From Sphingobacteriia bacterium (lineage in GTDB: Bacteria; Bacteroidota; Bacteroidia; B-17B0; Aurantibacillaceae), in contig RFNG01000118.1 in the NCBI GenBank assembly GCA_009927275.1, positions 1-33,824 of the forward strand: a stretch of 33,824 nucleotides of DNA. Direction: 5' to 3'. Numbering within the stretch: the first letter of the stretch is position 1; each line of letters opens with the position of its first letter. The notes under the pieces were generated by a model. It saw nothing but the letters and a program-made list of their open reading frames with translations. It ran no database searches and was not told the DNA's origin. A program made the translations under genes and the position numbers. Positions 1-6,932 of the stretch are shown in pieces.

Positions 1-442
1 ATCCGTTATTATTTCGACGTGCTTTAAAAAACGATTGTAGCAATTGTTTAGATTCAGTTTCTAAAATACCGGCAATGATTTCGGTTTTTGGATGCAATAA
101 TGACTGGTGTATGCTAAAACCCCGTTTAATATCGGATGCACCATATACCACGCGTTGAATTTGAGACCAAAACAAAGCTCCGGCACACATTACACAAGGC
201 TCGAGAGTTACATAGAGTGTACAATTTAAAAGGTATTTACTGTTTATACTATGAGATGCCGCTGTAATGGCCTGCATTTCTGCATGAGCGGTACAATCGC
301 ATAAACGTTGTGTTAAATTGTAGGCCCTAGCAATAATCTGATTGTTATTAACAATTATAGCTCCTACCGGAATTTCATTTTCATTAAATGCCTGATGCGC
401 TAAATTCAGAGCGAGTTTCATAAAGTGTTCATCAGAGTACAT
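1..442 (-). CDS. tadA: tRNA-specific adenosine deaminase TadA (3' end cut by window edge)
   Basis: This gene is missing from the ORF track because its stop lies outside the window. Reading the minus strand from the ATG at 442 gives MYSDEHFMKLALNLAHQ and about 147 residues. It carries the zinc-dependent cytidine/deoxycytidylate deaminase signature: HAEMQAI (His53 and catalytic Glu55) and PCVMC (Cys83 and Cys86). TadA converts the wobble adenosine of tRNA-Arg(ACG) to inosine in the cytoplasm. The length fits the family (about 150-160 residues), so only a few C-terminal residues are missing. It lies 24 bp downstream of the small membrane protein and ends the minus-strand miaE unit. Guanine or cytosine deaminases share the fold, but the N-terminus (M-LAL-LA--A) and motif spacing favour TadA. 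Confidence 0.9.
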   Translation of the reverse strand, partial: MYSDEHFMKLALNLAHQAFNENEIPVGAIIVNNNQIIARAYNLTQRLCDCTAHAEMQAITAASHSINSKYLLNCTLYVTLEPCVMCAGALFWSQIQRVVYGASDIKRGFSIHQSLLHPKTEIIAGILETESKQLLQSFFKARRNNNG

Positions 443-466
443 ATTATTTAAAAATGCGAATTAATA

Positions 467-835
467 TTAGGGAATATAAATGAGGGATTTAAAAAAGGTG
501 ATGCTATCCCGATCAATTACAGTAAGCGTAAAGTTTTTACTTCCTGATGAGTCTGGAATTAAACGGTAGATACCAAAGGGCTTGGCATGTACCTGGCTGT
601 GTTTAAAATCAACTTGAAACCAATTGAGGTGTTTAACAAACAATGTAGAATCAATATTGAAATAACGCATAGCATATTGAAAAGAGTCAGAATATACATA
701 CGTTTGAAAATTTAATTCTTGAATTTTTAAAACACTATTTCCGGTGCATCGCCTTTGACCAAATATAAAATAAACCAAAATTAAACCTAACACAAATCCA
801 AAACCAAATAATTTTAATCGGCGAATAAACGTCAT
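467..835 (-). CDS. Small membrane-anchored conserved protein (DUF4258-like)
   Basis: The protein has 122 residues. A basic N-terminus (MTFIRRLK) is followed by one hydrophobic segment at about residues 9-26, then a short RR-containing linker and a roughly 90-residue soluble domain. The architecture, with an N-terminal helix followed by an Arg-rich linker and a small alpha/beta domain, resembles a conserved Bacteroidota family that I recall being annotated as DUF4258. I cannot confirm that without a profile search. The soluble part probably faces the periplasm. The start overlaps the stop of the upstream glycosyltransferase by four bases (ATGA at 832-835), which suggests translational coupling. 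Function is unknown. Confidence 0.65.
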   Translation of the reverse strand: MTFIRRLKLFGFGFVLGLILVYFIFGQRRCTGNSVLKIQELNFQTYVYSDSFQYAMRYFNIDSTLFVKHLNWFQVDFKHSQVHAKPFGIYRLIPDSSGSKNFTLTVIDRDSITFFKSLIYIP

Positions 836-1824
836 ACGGGTATATTATTTAATTGTAAAAGGAGTTGTGTACCGCACCTAAAGTGTGTTTTAGGACATGT
901 TGTATGTCCATGAATGCCACAGGGTTTACAGTTTAAATTAGAAACCTCAAAAATATATGAATTTTCAGAAAGGGGACCAAATCCAAAATCGGGTGTTGTA
1001 GAGCAGAAAAATGCTGAAACGGGAGCATTCATGGCAGATGCCAAGTGTAATGGTGCACTGTCGTTAACATAATTCATTTTGGCTTTGGATAGTAGTGCCG
1101 CAGATTGTAATAAACTTAATGTACCGCATAAATTAACGATATTTTTTTGAGTTTGTGTGAGTAATTCGCAGCGTTTATAATCTGCATGTCCTCCAATAAT
1201 ATAAACGGGAAGTAACGGAGACAATTTATTACATAGTTGAGTCCAGAATTCAAAAGGGGCTTGTTTGGTTTTCCAAACCGATGCCGGTGCAATTACATAA
1301 TAGGGTGTTTGTGTCCACTGTGCAATAGAATCATAAGTATCTGCATCTACATAAAGTTTAGGTTTACAATATTTAATATCTGAAAACTCATGAAGGGTTT
1401 CCATATACCGATGGGTTTCATGGATGCCTTTTTTAAATCGGTGATTTGCACAATAATGAAATAAAAAAGAAAGGGGATTTTGTTTAAACCCACAAATGTA
1501 TTTGGCATTTGAAAAACCAGCAATCAGACCGGAACTTACATGTCGGTGTAAATTAATAACCATATCAAAACCTTGATTTCGGATTTGAGCTATAAGTTGT
1601 ATTAAATGTTTAAATTTTTGAGAACCTTTATTCCAGGTCCAGCATTTAACGATAATCGGATGATTAAAAAAAAGGCTTTCATTTTCTGATTTTACTAAAA
1701 TATGGAGTTCAGCATGTGGATGGGATGTATGTATGCTTTCAATAAGGGTGCTGGCTAATATCGTATCTCCAATAAATGCGGTTTGTATGATTAGTATTTT
1801 ATGAAATTGAGTAATACTAGCCAT
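832..1824 (-). CDS. Glycosyltransferase family 9 (heptosyltransferase-like)
   Basis: This is a GT-B fold glycosyltransferase of the ADP-heptose:LPS heptosyltransferase family. The N-terminal Rossmann half has KILIIQTAFIGDT and a typical N-LHRH turn. The C-terminal donor-binding half has IIGG and the PLHLASAMNAPV motif, where the family contacts the nucleotide sugar. A cysteine-rich tail (NLNCKPCG...CPKTHFRCG) matches the C-terminal Cys cluster common in GT9 proteins. The ORF track starts at 1884, but I prefer the ATG at 1824 (MASITQFHK), just before the first beta strand. It overlaps the miaE stop as ATGGCTAG, and an upstream start would run about 60 bp into miaE. It probably adds a sugar to an LPS core or similar glycolipid at the inner face of the inner membrane. 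The donor cannot be read from the sequence. Confidence 0.88.
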   Translation of the reverse strand: MASITQFHKILIIQTAFIGDTILASTLIESIHTSHPHAELHILVKSENESLFFNHPIIVKCWTWNKGSQKFKHLIQLIAQIRNQGFDMVINLHRHVSSGLIAGFSNAKYICGFKQNPLSFLFHYCANHRFKKGIHETHRYMETLHEFSDIKYCKPKLYVDADTYDSIAQWTQTPYYVIAPASVWKTKQAPFEFWTQLCNKLSPLLPVYIIGGHADYKRCELLTQTQKNIVNLCGTLSLLQSAALLSKAKMNYVNDSAPLHLASAMNAPVSAFFCSTTPDFGFGPLSENSYIFEVSNLNCKPCGIHGHTTCPKTHFRCGTQLLLQLNNIPV

Positions 1825-2401
1825 GAATTTGTTCACTTTTTCCGTATTGTGTAATAATGGACGATTCAAATGCAATCCACTCATTCCAACGTTTTGTTAC
1901 ATCCATGCTTGGTGGTGCATATGTATGTGCAAATTCTATAAACCGGGTGTAATGATGGGCCTCGCTGATCATAAGTTCTTTGTAAAATGCAGCCAGTTCG
2001 CGGTCTTGCAATTGTTCAGAAAGACGTTTAAACCGTTCGCAGCTTCGTGCCTCTATCATGGCAGCAAAAAGAAGACGCTCTATGAGCACAAACTCACGTT
2101 TTAACCCCTTTTTTACACACTGCATTAATGTGTTTACATAATTATCTTTTCGTTCAAAGCCCAGTACTAAGTTTCGTTTTTTAATTTCATTTAAAACTCG
2201 CTCAAAATGTTCGAGCTCTTCACGTGCAATTTGAATGAGCGCCGTAACCAATTCAATATGTTCGGGCCATCCAATAATGATACTTAGGGCATGGCTGGCA
2301 GCTTTTTGTTCACAATAGGCATGGTCGGTGAGTAATTCACCTAAATGGCCTTCCGCTTTTTTTGCCCATGTGTCGTCTGTTAATAGTTTAAGCCCAAGCA
2401 T
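1817..2401 (-). CDS. miaE: tRNA-(ms2io6A)-hydroxylase MiaE
   Basis: The protein has 194 residues with a ferritin-like diiron four-helix bundle. Candidate iron ligands are Glu31 (CEQKA), Glu62/His65 (REELEHF), Glu117 (IEARS) and Glu147/His150 (SEAHHY), in the E...ExxH...E...ExxH order of the family. MiaE hydroxylates the isopentenyl side chain of ms2i6A at tRNA position 37, using O2. Length and order fit Bacteroidota MiaE. It is the first gene of a minus-strand unit with GT9, the small membrane protein and tadA. It is divergent from the methyltransferase gene on the plus strand, leaving only about 36 bp for both promoters. Its stop overlaps the GT9 start. Confidence 0.93.
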   Translation of the reverse strand: MLGLKLLTDDTWAKKAEGHLGELLTDHAYCEQKAASHALSIIIGWPEHIELVTALIQIAREELEHFERVLNEIKKRNLVLGFERKDNYVNTLMQCVKKGLKREFVLIERLLFAAMIEARSCERFKRLSEQLQDRELAAFYKELMISEAHHYTRFIEFAHTYAPPSMDVTKRWNEWIAFESSIITQYGKSEQIHG

Positions 2402-2437
2402 GCGTAAATGTCGTATTTTTTAATTAATTTGTTAGGC

Positions 2438-3139
2438 ATGGGAATGTTATATTTAATACCAGTACCATTACATGAAGGGGATGGTATGTATTTAAATGCT
2501 GTTATTCAAAATAAAGTAAAAACCTGCTTTAATGTAATTGCTGAAAGTGTAAAAATGGCTAAACGGCATTTAAACTTTTATGGACATTTACAGATTCAAA
2601 ATGTGCACATACATATCTTAAATGAACATACACCTGAATTTGAACGTGCCGTTTGGATTCAAGATATTAAAAATCACAATCACGATTGGATTTTAATGAG
2701 TGATGCAGGTTGTCCAGCTATTGCAGATCCCGGCACAGAACTGGTTATGGAAGCGCATCGCTATGGCTTACAGGTAAAAACCCTGGGCGTGCCCAGTGCC
2801 ATTACAATGGCTGTAATGTTAAGCGGCCTCTCAGGACAGCGCTTTTGGTTTGAAGGGTATTTACCAGCCGAAACCTTAAAACGCCCGAGCCGAATTAAAT
2901 TTCTTGAACGGCAATCGGAAAAAGAACATAACGCTGTTTTTTGTATTGAAACACCTTACCGAAATGCATCTTTGCTAAAGGATTTTTTATTGCATTTAAA
3001 ACCGCAAACCAGATTATTTATTGGATATCATTTGGGAAGCTCATCTGAACTTATTAAAACGCAAAGTATTTCAGATTGGAAACGTTCAAATTTTGCGTTT
3101 AAGGAAAAAGCCCCCTGTGTTTTCGGATTTAAGGCATGA
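2438..3139 (+). CDS. RsmI-like SAM-dependent methyltransferase (tetrapyrrole methylase fold)
   Basis: The protein has about 233 residues with the tetrapyrrole (corrin/porphyrin) methylase fold. Motifs are LYLIPVPL at the N-terminus, SDAGCPAIADPG (the glycine-rich SAM-binding loop of RsmI relatives), GVPSAITMAV, and IETPYRN near the C-terminus. Full RsmI proteins begin with a -TPIGN- motif and are longer, so this is more likely the shorter Bacteroidota paralogue annotated simply as SAM-dependent methyltransferase. Its target, RNA or otherwise, is unknown. The ORF track starts at 2408, but the ATG at 2438 or 2444 places the initiator next to the first beta strand and downstream of a promoter-like TTAATTTG (2424-2431). 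It is a single-gene unit ended by a hairpin terminator. Confidence 0.83.
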   Translation: MGMLYLIPVPLHEGDGMYLNAVIQNKVKTCFNVIAESVKMAKRHLNFYGHLQIQNVHIHILNEHTPEFERAVWIQDIKNHNHDWILMSDAGCPAIADPGTELVMEAHRYGLQVKTLGVPSAITMAVMLSGLSGQRFWFEGYLPAETLKRPSRIKFLERQSEKEHNAVFCIETPYRNASLLKDFLLHLKPQTRLFIGYHLGSSSELIKTQSISDWKRSNFAFKEKAPCVFGFKA

Positions 3140-3165
3140 TACTATAGTCTTGAAAATGAACATTT

Positions 3166-3189
3166 TGCCTGATAATAGGCATTTTTTTT
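3166..3189 (+). terminator. Rho-independent terminator after the RsmI-like gene
   Basis: A five-base stem TGCCT/AGGCA with a six-base loop is followed by eight consecutive T residues, starting 27 bp after the methyltransferase stop. The stem is short, so efficiency may be modest. The T-tract runs almost directly into the -7-like box of the next promoter. Confidence 0.6.
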
Positions 3190-3190
3190 G

Positions 3191-3198
3191 TATATTTG
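3191..3198 (+). promoter_or_regulatory. Bacteroidota-type -7 box (TATATTTG) for the polysaccharide operon
   Basis: TATATTTG is an exact match to TAnnTTTG, the known -7 element of Bacteroidota primary sigma promoters. A possible -33 element TTTTG lies at 3163-3167, about 23 bp upstream, slightly longer than the usual 19-21. The box ends five bases before the first candidate ATG (3204), implying a very short or absent 5' leader. Confidence 0.55.
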
Positions 3199-3203
3199 TA
3201 TTA

Positions 3204-3971
3204 ATGATGAATATGCGTTTTTTTACAGCATTAAGTGTTTTGGTATTGTTTTCGTCTTGCAAATATTTCAGGCCTAATTTAATGTTAAAAACCGAAAAGC
3301 ATTTTGTGTTTGATACCATATCAAAACCCGAATCAATGGCAGATTATAAAATTGCCTGTAACGATCAAATTGAATACCGCATTGCATCCAACAATGGTTA
3401 TCGATTAGTTGACATTAAAGATATGAACTTGCTTAATAACCGCTCTGAATTAATTGCAACCGTAGAATCAGATGGTTATATTAAATTTCCACTTATCGGC
3501 AGGGTAAAGTTAGAGGGATTTACAATTCGTGAAGCTGAAAAACAATTGGAAGAACTATTTTCTAAATATTATGTAGACCCCTTTGTTAATATTAGAGTTA
3601 CCAGTAAACGGGTAATTGTTTTTCCAGGAAGTGCCGGATTAGCTAAAGTTATTCTATTGCCTTATAATAATATGACTCTTTTGGAAGTTATTGCAATGGC
3701 GGGGGGAATTTCTGAAGACGGTAAAGCATATAACATAAAATTAATTCGGTCTGAAAATAACAAAGCTGCAAAAACCTATATCTATAAAATGGATTTGTCA
3801 ACGATAAACGGTGCACAAATAGGAAAACTGGTGGTACAGGCGGGTGATGTCATTTATGTTGAACCTTTCAATCGTCCAATTGTACTTTTAAATCGTGAAA
3901 TAACACCTTTATTAACGCTTTTTACTACTGTGTTTTTACTCATGTATCAGGTGGTTAATTTATCTAAATGA
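3204..3971 (+). CDS. Polysaccharide export lipoprotein (Wza-like, outer membrane)
   Basis: The ORF track opens at 3021, but its first 61 residues overlap the upstream gene in another frame. The real start is one of three clustered ATGs at 3204, 3207 or 3213. All give a lipoprotein signal peptide (MRFFTALSVLVLFSSC) with the lipobox cysteine followed by KYF. The mature part has a polysaccharide export (Poly_export) domain (DGYIKFPLIGRVKLEGFT, then YYVDPFVNIRV) and a SLBB-like domain (MTLLEVIAMAGGI and QAGDVIYVEP). A hydrophobic C-terminal segment (LLTLFTTVFLLMYQVV) could span the outer membrane, as in Wza. It heads the exopolysaccharide operon and is followed six bases later by the Wzc-like kinase, its expected inner-membrane partner. 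Identity as a Wza-family protein is strong; the exported polymer is unknown. Confidence 0.88.
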   Translation: MMNMRFFTALSVLVLFSSCKYFRPNLMLKTEKHFVFDTISKPESMADYKIACNDQIEYRIASNNGYRLVDIKDMNLLNNRSELIATVESDGYIKFPLIGRVKLEGFTIREAEKQLEELFSKYYVDPFVNIRVTSKRVIVFPGSAGLAKVILLPYNNMTLLEVIAMAGGISEDGKAYNIKLIRSENNKAAKTYIYKMDLSTINGAQIGKLVVQAGDVIYVEPFNRPIVLLNREITPLLTLFTTVFLLMYQVVNLSK

Positions 3972-3977
3972 TAATGC

Positions 3978-6386
3978 ATGTTAAACCCTCAAGTAGAATC
4001 AACCAATTTTAAAATTAAAGATGCCACAACAAAAGATTTTGATATCGGTGTATTTTTAGTACTGTTATTTAAATCAAAATGGCTTATTGGTAGTTATTTT
4101 TTTATTGTATTTTCAGTTGTATTTTTTTATTTACGATACAGCCAAACCATTTATGAATCTAAATCTGTATTGCAACTGGATGAGGGCGACGCAATGAGTG
4201 ATGTTATTCAACAAACAAAATTAAATACGGCAGATAATATTTTAGCTAAAACCACCGAGCAGATTCGCTCAAGACAATTTTTAAAACGCGTCGTTGATAA
4301 ATTAGATATTGGCATTACGTATCATTCTGAGGGTACGTTCAAGAGCAATGAGTTATATTTAGCTAATCCTTACAGGGTTTTAATTCATGTTAAAGACCCT
4401 CGGGTGTATCAGTGTAAATGTTATATCTCATTTAATGAATCGCTTAGCCAATGTAAATTATCTTGCCCCGATTTTGAATGTAATATTGTTCCGGGACAAT
4501 GGACACGTAACCGGTACATGGATATTCAGGTGTTTTTTCCTGCCAATGTTAATTTACAAGAACTAAAGTCTTTTTTTAAGAATGCCCCAAGATTGTATTT
4601 TAAAGTTACTGAAAGTGAAATTATGGCCGGCTTAATTCAAAGCCGCTTAGAAATTAAACCATTAAATGCTCAGGCAAAAACATTACAGCTAAAGTACAGA
4701 GATATTAATGCCCAAAAATCCTCTGATGTAGTTAATACAATTTCTGCAGAATATTTAATTTATGATGTGGACCGAAAAAGCGAAAGTTCAAAAAACATTT
4801 TAAGTTTTGTTAATACCCAATTGGATGTTGTGTTTGCAGAGTTGAAAAAAACCGAAAATGATCTTCAAAATTTTCAGTTTAATAATAAACTTTCAGACAA
4901 AGACGTATTAAAGTCACTACGGCTTGGACAGTTTTCTAACATTGAAGATCAATTAACTCAAATTCAATTTAACGAACGAATGCTGGATGATATAATCCGC
5001 AATTTGCAGCAAAATAATGCATCTGATAATTATAGGTTGTTGTCATTAATTTCAGGTGCTGAAAATGAAAGTTCCATAAAAGACATTACTTCACAATTGC
5101 AAAAGTTACTTTCTGAAAAAGAAACACTTTTATATTCTTTAAAGCCCGATGCTGAGCAATTACGAATTATTAATCAGCGAATTGAAAAACAATCTACCTA
5201 TCTGTTAGAAAGTTTACAGTCCTTAAAATTGCGTTATAAAACCCAATATAAAAATTTACTCGAAAAATCGAGTAAAATACAAAATACTATTTCCACGCCT
5301 CCCGATCAGCAAATTGAATGGTCTCGTTTAAGCAGGTTATACACCATATCAGAAAAATACTATACCCTATTACTTGAAAAAAAGACCGAATATTCTATAT
5401 ATAAGGCCGGTTATGTATCTAAAAATACCATACTTGAAAAGCATAATGGCAGTGGCGTAAAATTTGCTCCCAGTAATCGGGATACCATTATCATTGGATT
5501 ATTGGTATTTGTTTTGCTGAGTGGTGGTACGGTTATGGTGCGGTATTTATTTCATGATAAAATTATTTCATTAGCGGATGTTACAAAGCACTCTACGGGT
5601 GATGTGGCGTTACTTGGAATTGTTCCAAAATATTCTAAACAAATTCCCCTTTCTCAGCTAATTGTTGATAAAAATCCGAAATCACTAATGAGTGAAGCCT
5701 TTAGGACTTTGCGTACAAATTTAAAATTTTTGGATTCAACGGAGGGTAGTAAAATTATATCCATTACCTCTACAATAAGTGGTGAAGGTAAAACCTTTGT
5801 GGCCATTAACATGGCTGGTATTTTAGCGTTTACAGACAAAAAGGTTGTTATTTTGGATTTAGACTTACGAAAACCAAAAATTCATAAGGGTTTTGGTGTT
5901 AAAAATGAAGTTGGAATGAGTACCATTTTAACCGGTTTAACGCCTTTACAAAGTTGTATCCAAAACAGCCCTATGGATAATTTAAAATTAATTACGGCTG
6001 GTCCGGTTCCACCTAATCCCTCGGAGCTGATAATTAGTGGAAAGCTTATTGAAATATTAGAAGAACTAAAAAAATCGTTTGACTACATTGTAATTGACAA
6101 TGCCCCAATTGGCTTGGTAACAGATGGAATTACAACCATTACAATTGCCGACTACCCCATATATGTTTTTAGAGCCGAATACTCCAGAAAACTTTTTACA
6201 CAAATATTAGATCGCTTAAAAAGCGAATCGGAGATTAGAAATTTATCTGTCGTTTTAAACGATGTGGATGTAAACCGCAGAGTATTTAGATATAATTATG
6301 GCTACGGATATGGCTACGGTTACGGTTACGGTTATGGTTACGGTTATGGTCAGGCCAGCGGTTATTATTATGAAGGAGATACGTAA
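3978..6386 (+). CDS. Wzc-like chain-length regulator and bacterial tyrosine autokinase
   Basis: The protein has 802 residues. A Wzz-type chain-length domain is bracketed by membrane helices at about residues 30-50 and 505-525, with a long coiled-coil-rich periplasmic part between. The cytoplasmic BY-kinase domain has Walker A GEGKT (about 602-606), Walker A' VVILDLDLRKP and Walker B YIVIDNAP. The C-terminus carries about 13 tyrosines, including eight consecutive Gly-Tyr pairs and a final YYY. This is the Tyr cluster that BY-kinases autophosphorylate, in an unusually regular form. In E. coli, cycles of Wzc autophosphorylation with a phosphatase control polymer length and export through Wza. 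No Wzb-type phosphatase is visible here. It sits between the Wza-like gene and rfbC (2 bp gap). Confidence 0.93.
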   Translation: MLNPQVESTNFKIKDATTKDFDIGVFLVLLFKSKWLIGSYFFIVFSVVFFYLRYSQTIYESKSVLQLDEGDAMSDVIQQTKLNTADNILAKTTEQIRSRQFLKRVVDKLDIGITYHSEGTFKSNELYLANPYRVLIHVKDPRVYQCKCYISFNESLSQCKLSCPDFECNIVPGQWTRNRYMDIQVFFPANVNLQELKSFFKNAPRLYFKVTESEIMAGLIQSRLEIKPLNAQAKTLQLKYRDINAQKSSDVVNTISAEYLIYDVDRKSESSKNILSFVNTQLDVVFAELKKTENDLQNFQFNNKLSDKDVLKSLRLGQFSNIEDQLTQIQFNERMLDDIIRNLQQNNASDNYRLLSLISGAENESSIKDITSQLQKLLSEKETLLYSLKPDAEQLRIINQRIEKQSTYLLESLQSLKLRYKTQYKNLLEKSSKIQNTISTPPDQQIEWSRLSRLYTISEKYYTLLLEKKTEYSIYKAGYVSKNTILEKHNGSGVKFAPSNRDTIIIGLLVFVLLSGGTVMVRYLFHDKIISLADVTKHSTGDVALLGIVPKYSKQIPLSQLIVDKNPKSLMSEAFRTLRTNLKFLDSTEGSKIISITSTISGEGKTFVAINMAGILAFTDKKVVILDLDLRKPKIHKGFGVKNEVGMSTILTGLTPLQSCIQNSPMDNLKLITAGPVPPNPSELIISGKLIEILEELKKSFDYIVIDNAPIGLVTDGITTITIADYPIYVFRAEYSRKLFTQILDRLKSESEIRNLSVVLNDVDVNRRVFRYNYGYGYGYGYGYGYGYGYGQASGYYYEGDT
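6300..6350 (+). repeat. Hexamer tract (GGNTAY)8 encoding the Gly-Tyr tail of the kinase
   Basis: Eight consecutive Gly-Tyr codon pairs vary only at synonymous third positions (ggc/gga/ggt and tac/tat), followed by a ninth Gly. The unit is six bases, so slippage would add or remove Gly-Tyr pairs without breaking the reading frame. Confidence 0.8.
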
Positions 6387-6388
6387 TT

Positions 6389-6932
6389 ATGAATATTGAG
6401 CACACCCCCTTACAGGGACTTTTAATTATTGAGCCTGTCATTTTTAAAGACGCAAGAGGTTATTTTTTTGAAAGTTACAATCAGCAAAAATTAATTGAGG
6501 CTGTTTCCGGTTTAGATTTTGTTCAAGATAACCAATCGCTGTCCCAAAAAGGCGTTTTACGAGGTTTACATTTTCAGCATCCCCCATTTGCGCAAGGTAA
6601 ACTTGTACGTGTAATTAAAGGTTCAGTATTTGATGTTGCGGTGGATATTCGTAAAACATCTGCTACCTATGGGCAATGGTTTGGATTGGAATTATCTGAA
6701 ATAAATGCTAAAATGTTGTATGTGCCCCCTGGATTTGCTCATGGTTTTTTAACCCTTGAACACAATACAATTTTTTCTTACAAATGTACGTCCTACTATA
6801 ATGCTAATTCTGAAGATGCTATTATGTGGAATGATATGGTTTTAAAAATAACTGGCCGGTTACTGAAACTGTTTTAGTTCGGATAAAGATCAACGTGCCA
6901 AATCGTTTAAAACTTTTAATTCGCCCTTTTAA
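6389..6932 (+). pseudogene. rfbC: dTDP-4-dehydrorhamnose 3,5-epimerase, frameshifted near the 3' end
   Basis: RfbC epimerises C3 and C5 of dTDP-4-keto-6-deoxyglucose in dTDP-L-rhamnose synthesis. The first 155 or so residues are intact: DARGYFFESY, catalytic His61 in LRGLHFQ, KLVRVIKGSVFDVAVD and YVPPGFAHGF. The annotated frame stops at 6877 after 162 residues. Near 6848-6852 the reading shifts, and the +1 frame gives the expected NWPVTETVL. Near 6877-6881 a second shift occurs, and the next frame gives SDKDQRAKSF...NSPF, the family's usual C-terminus, ending with TAA at 6930-6932. Two missing bases restore 181 residues, the normal length, and the restored stop overlaps the next start as TAATG. 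Either the gene is recently broken or the assembly has two homopolymer errors. I suspect the latter. Confidence 0.85.

Noticed and set aside
1823-2104. Plus-strand 93-residue ORF inside miaE
   Set aside because: It lies wholly within miaE on the other strand, has no recognisable domain, and has low-complexity Cys-rich composition typical of a shadow.
6300-6350. Hexamer repeat as a possible CRISPR or iteron
   Set aside because: The unit is six bases, has no spacers and is in frame within the kinase gene, encoding Gly-Tyr pairs.
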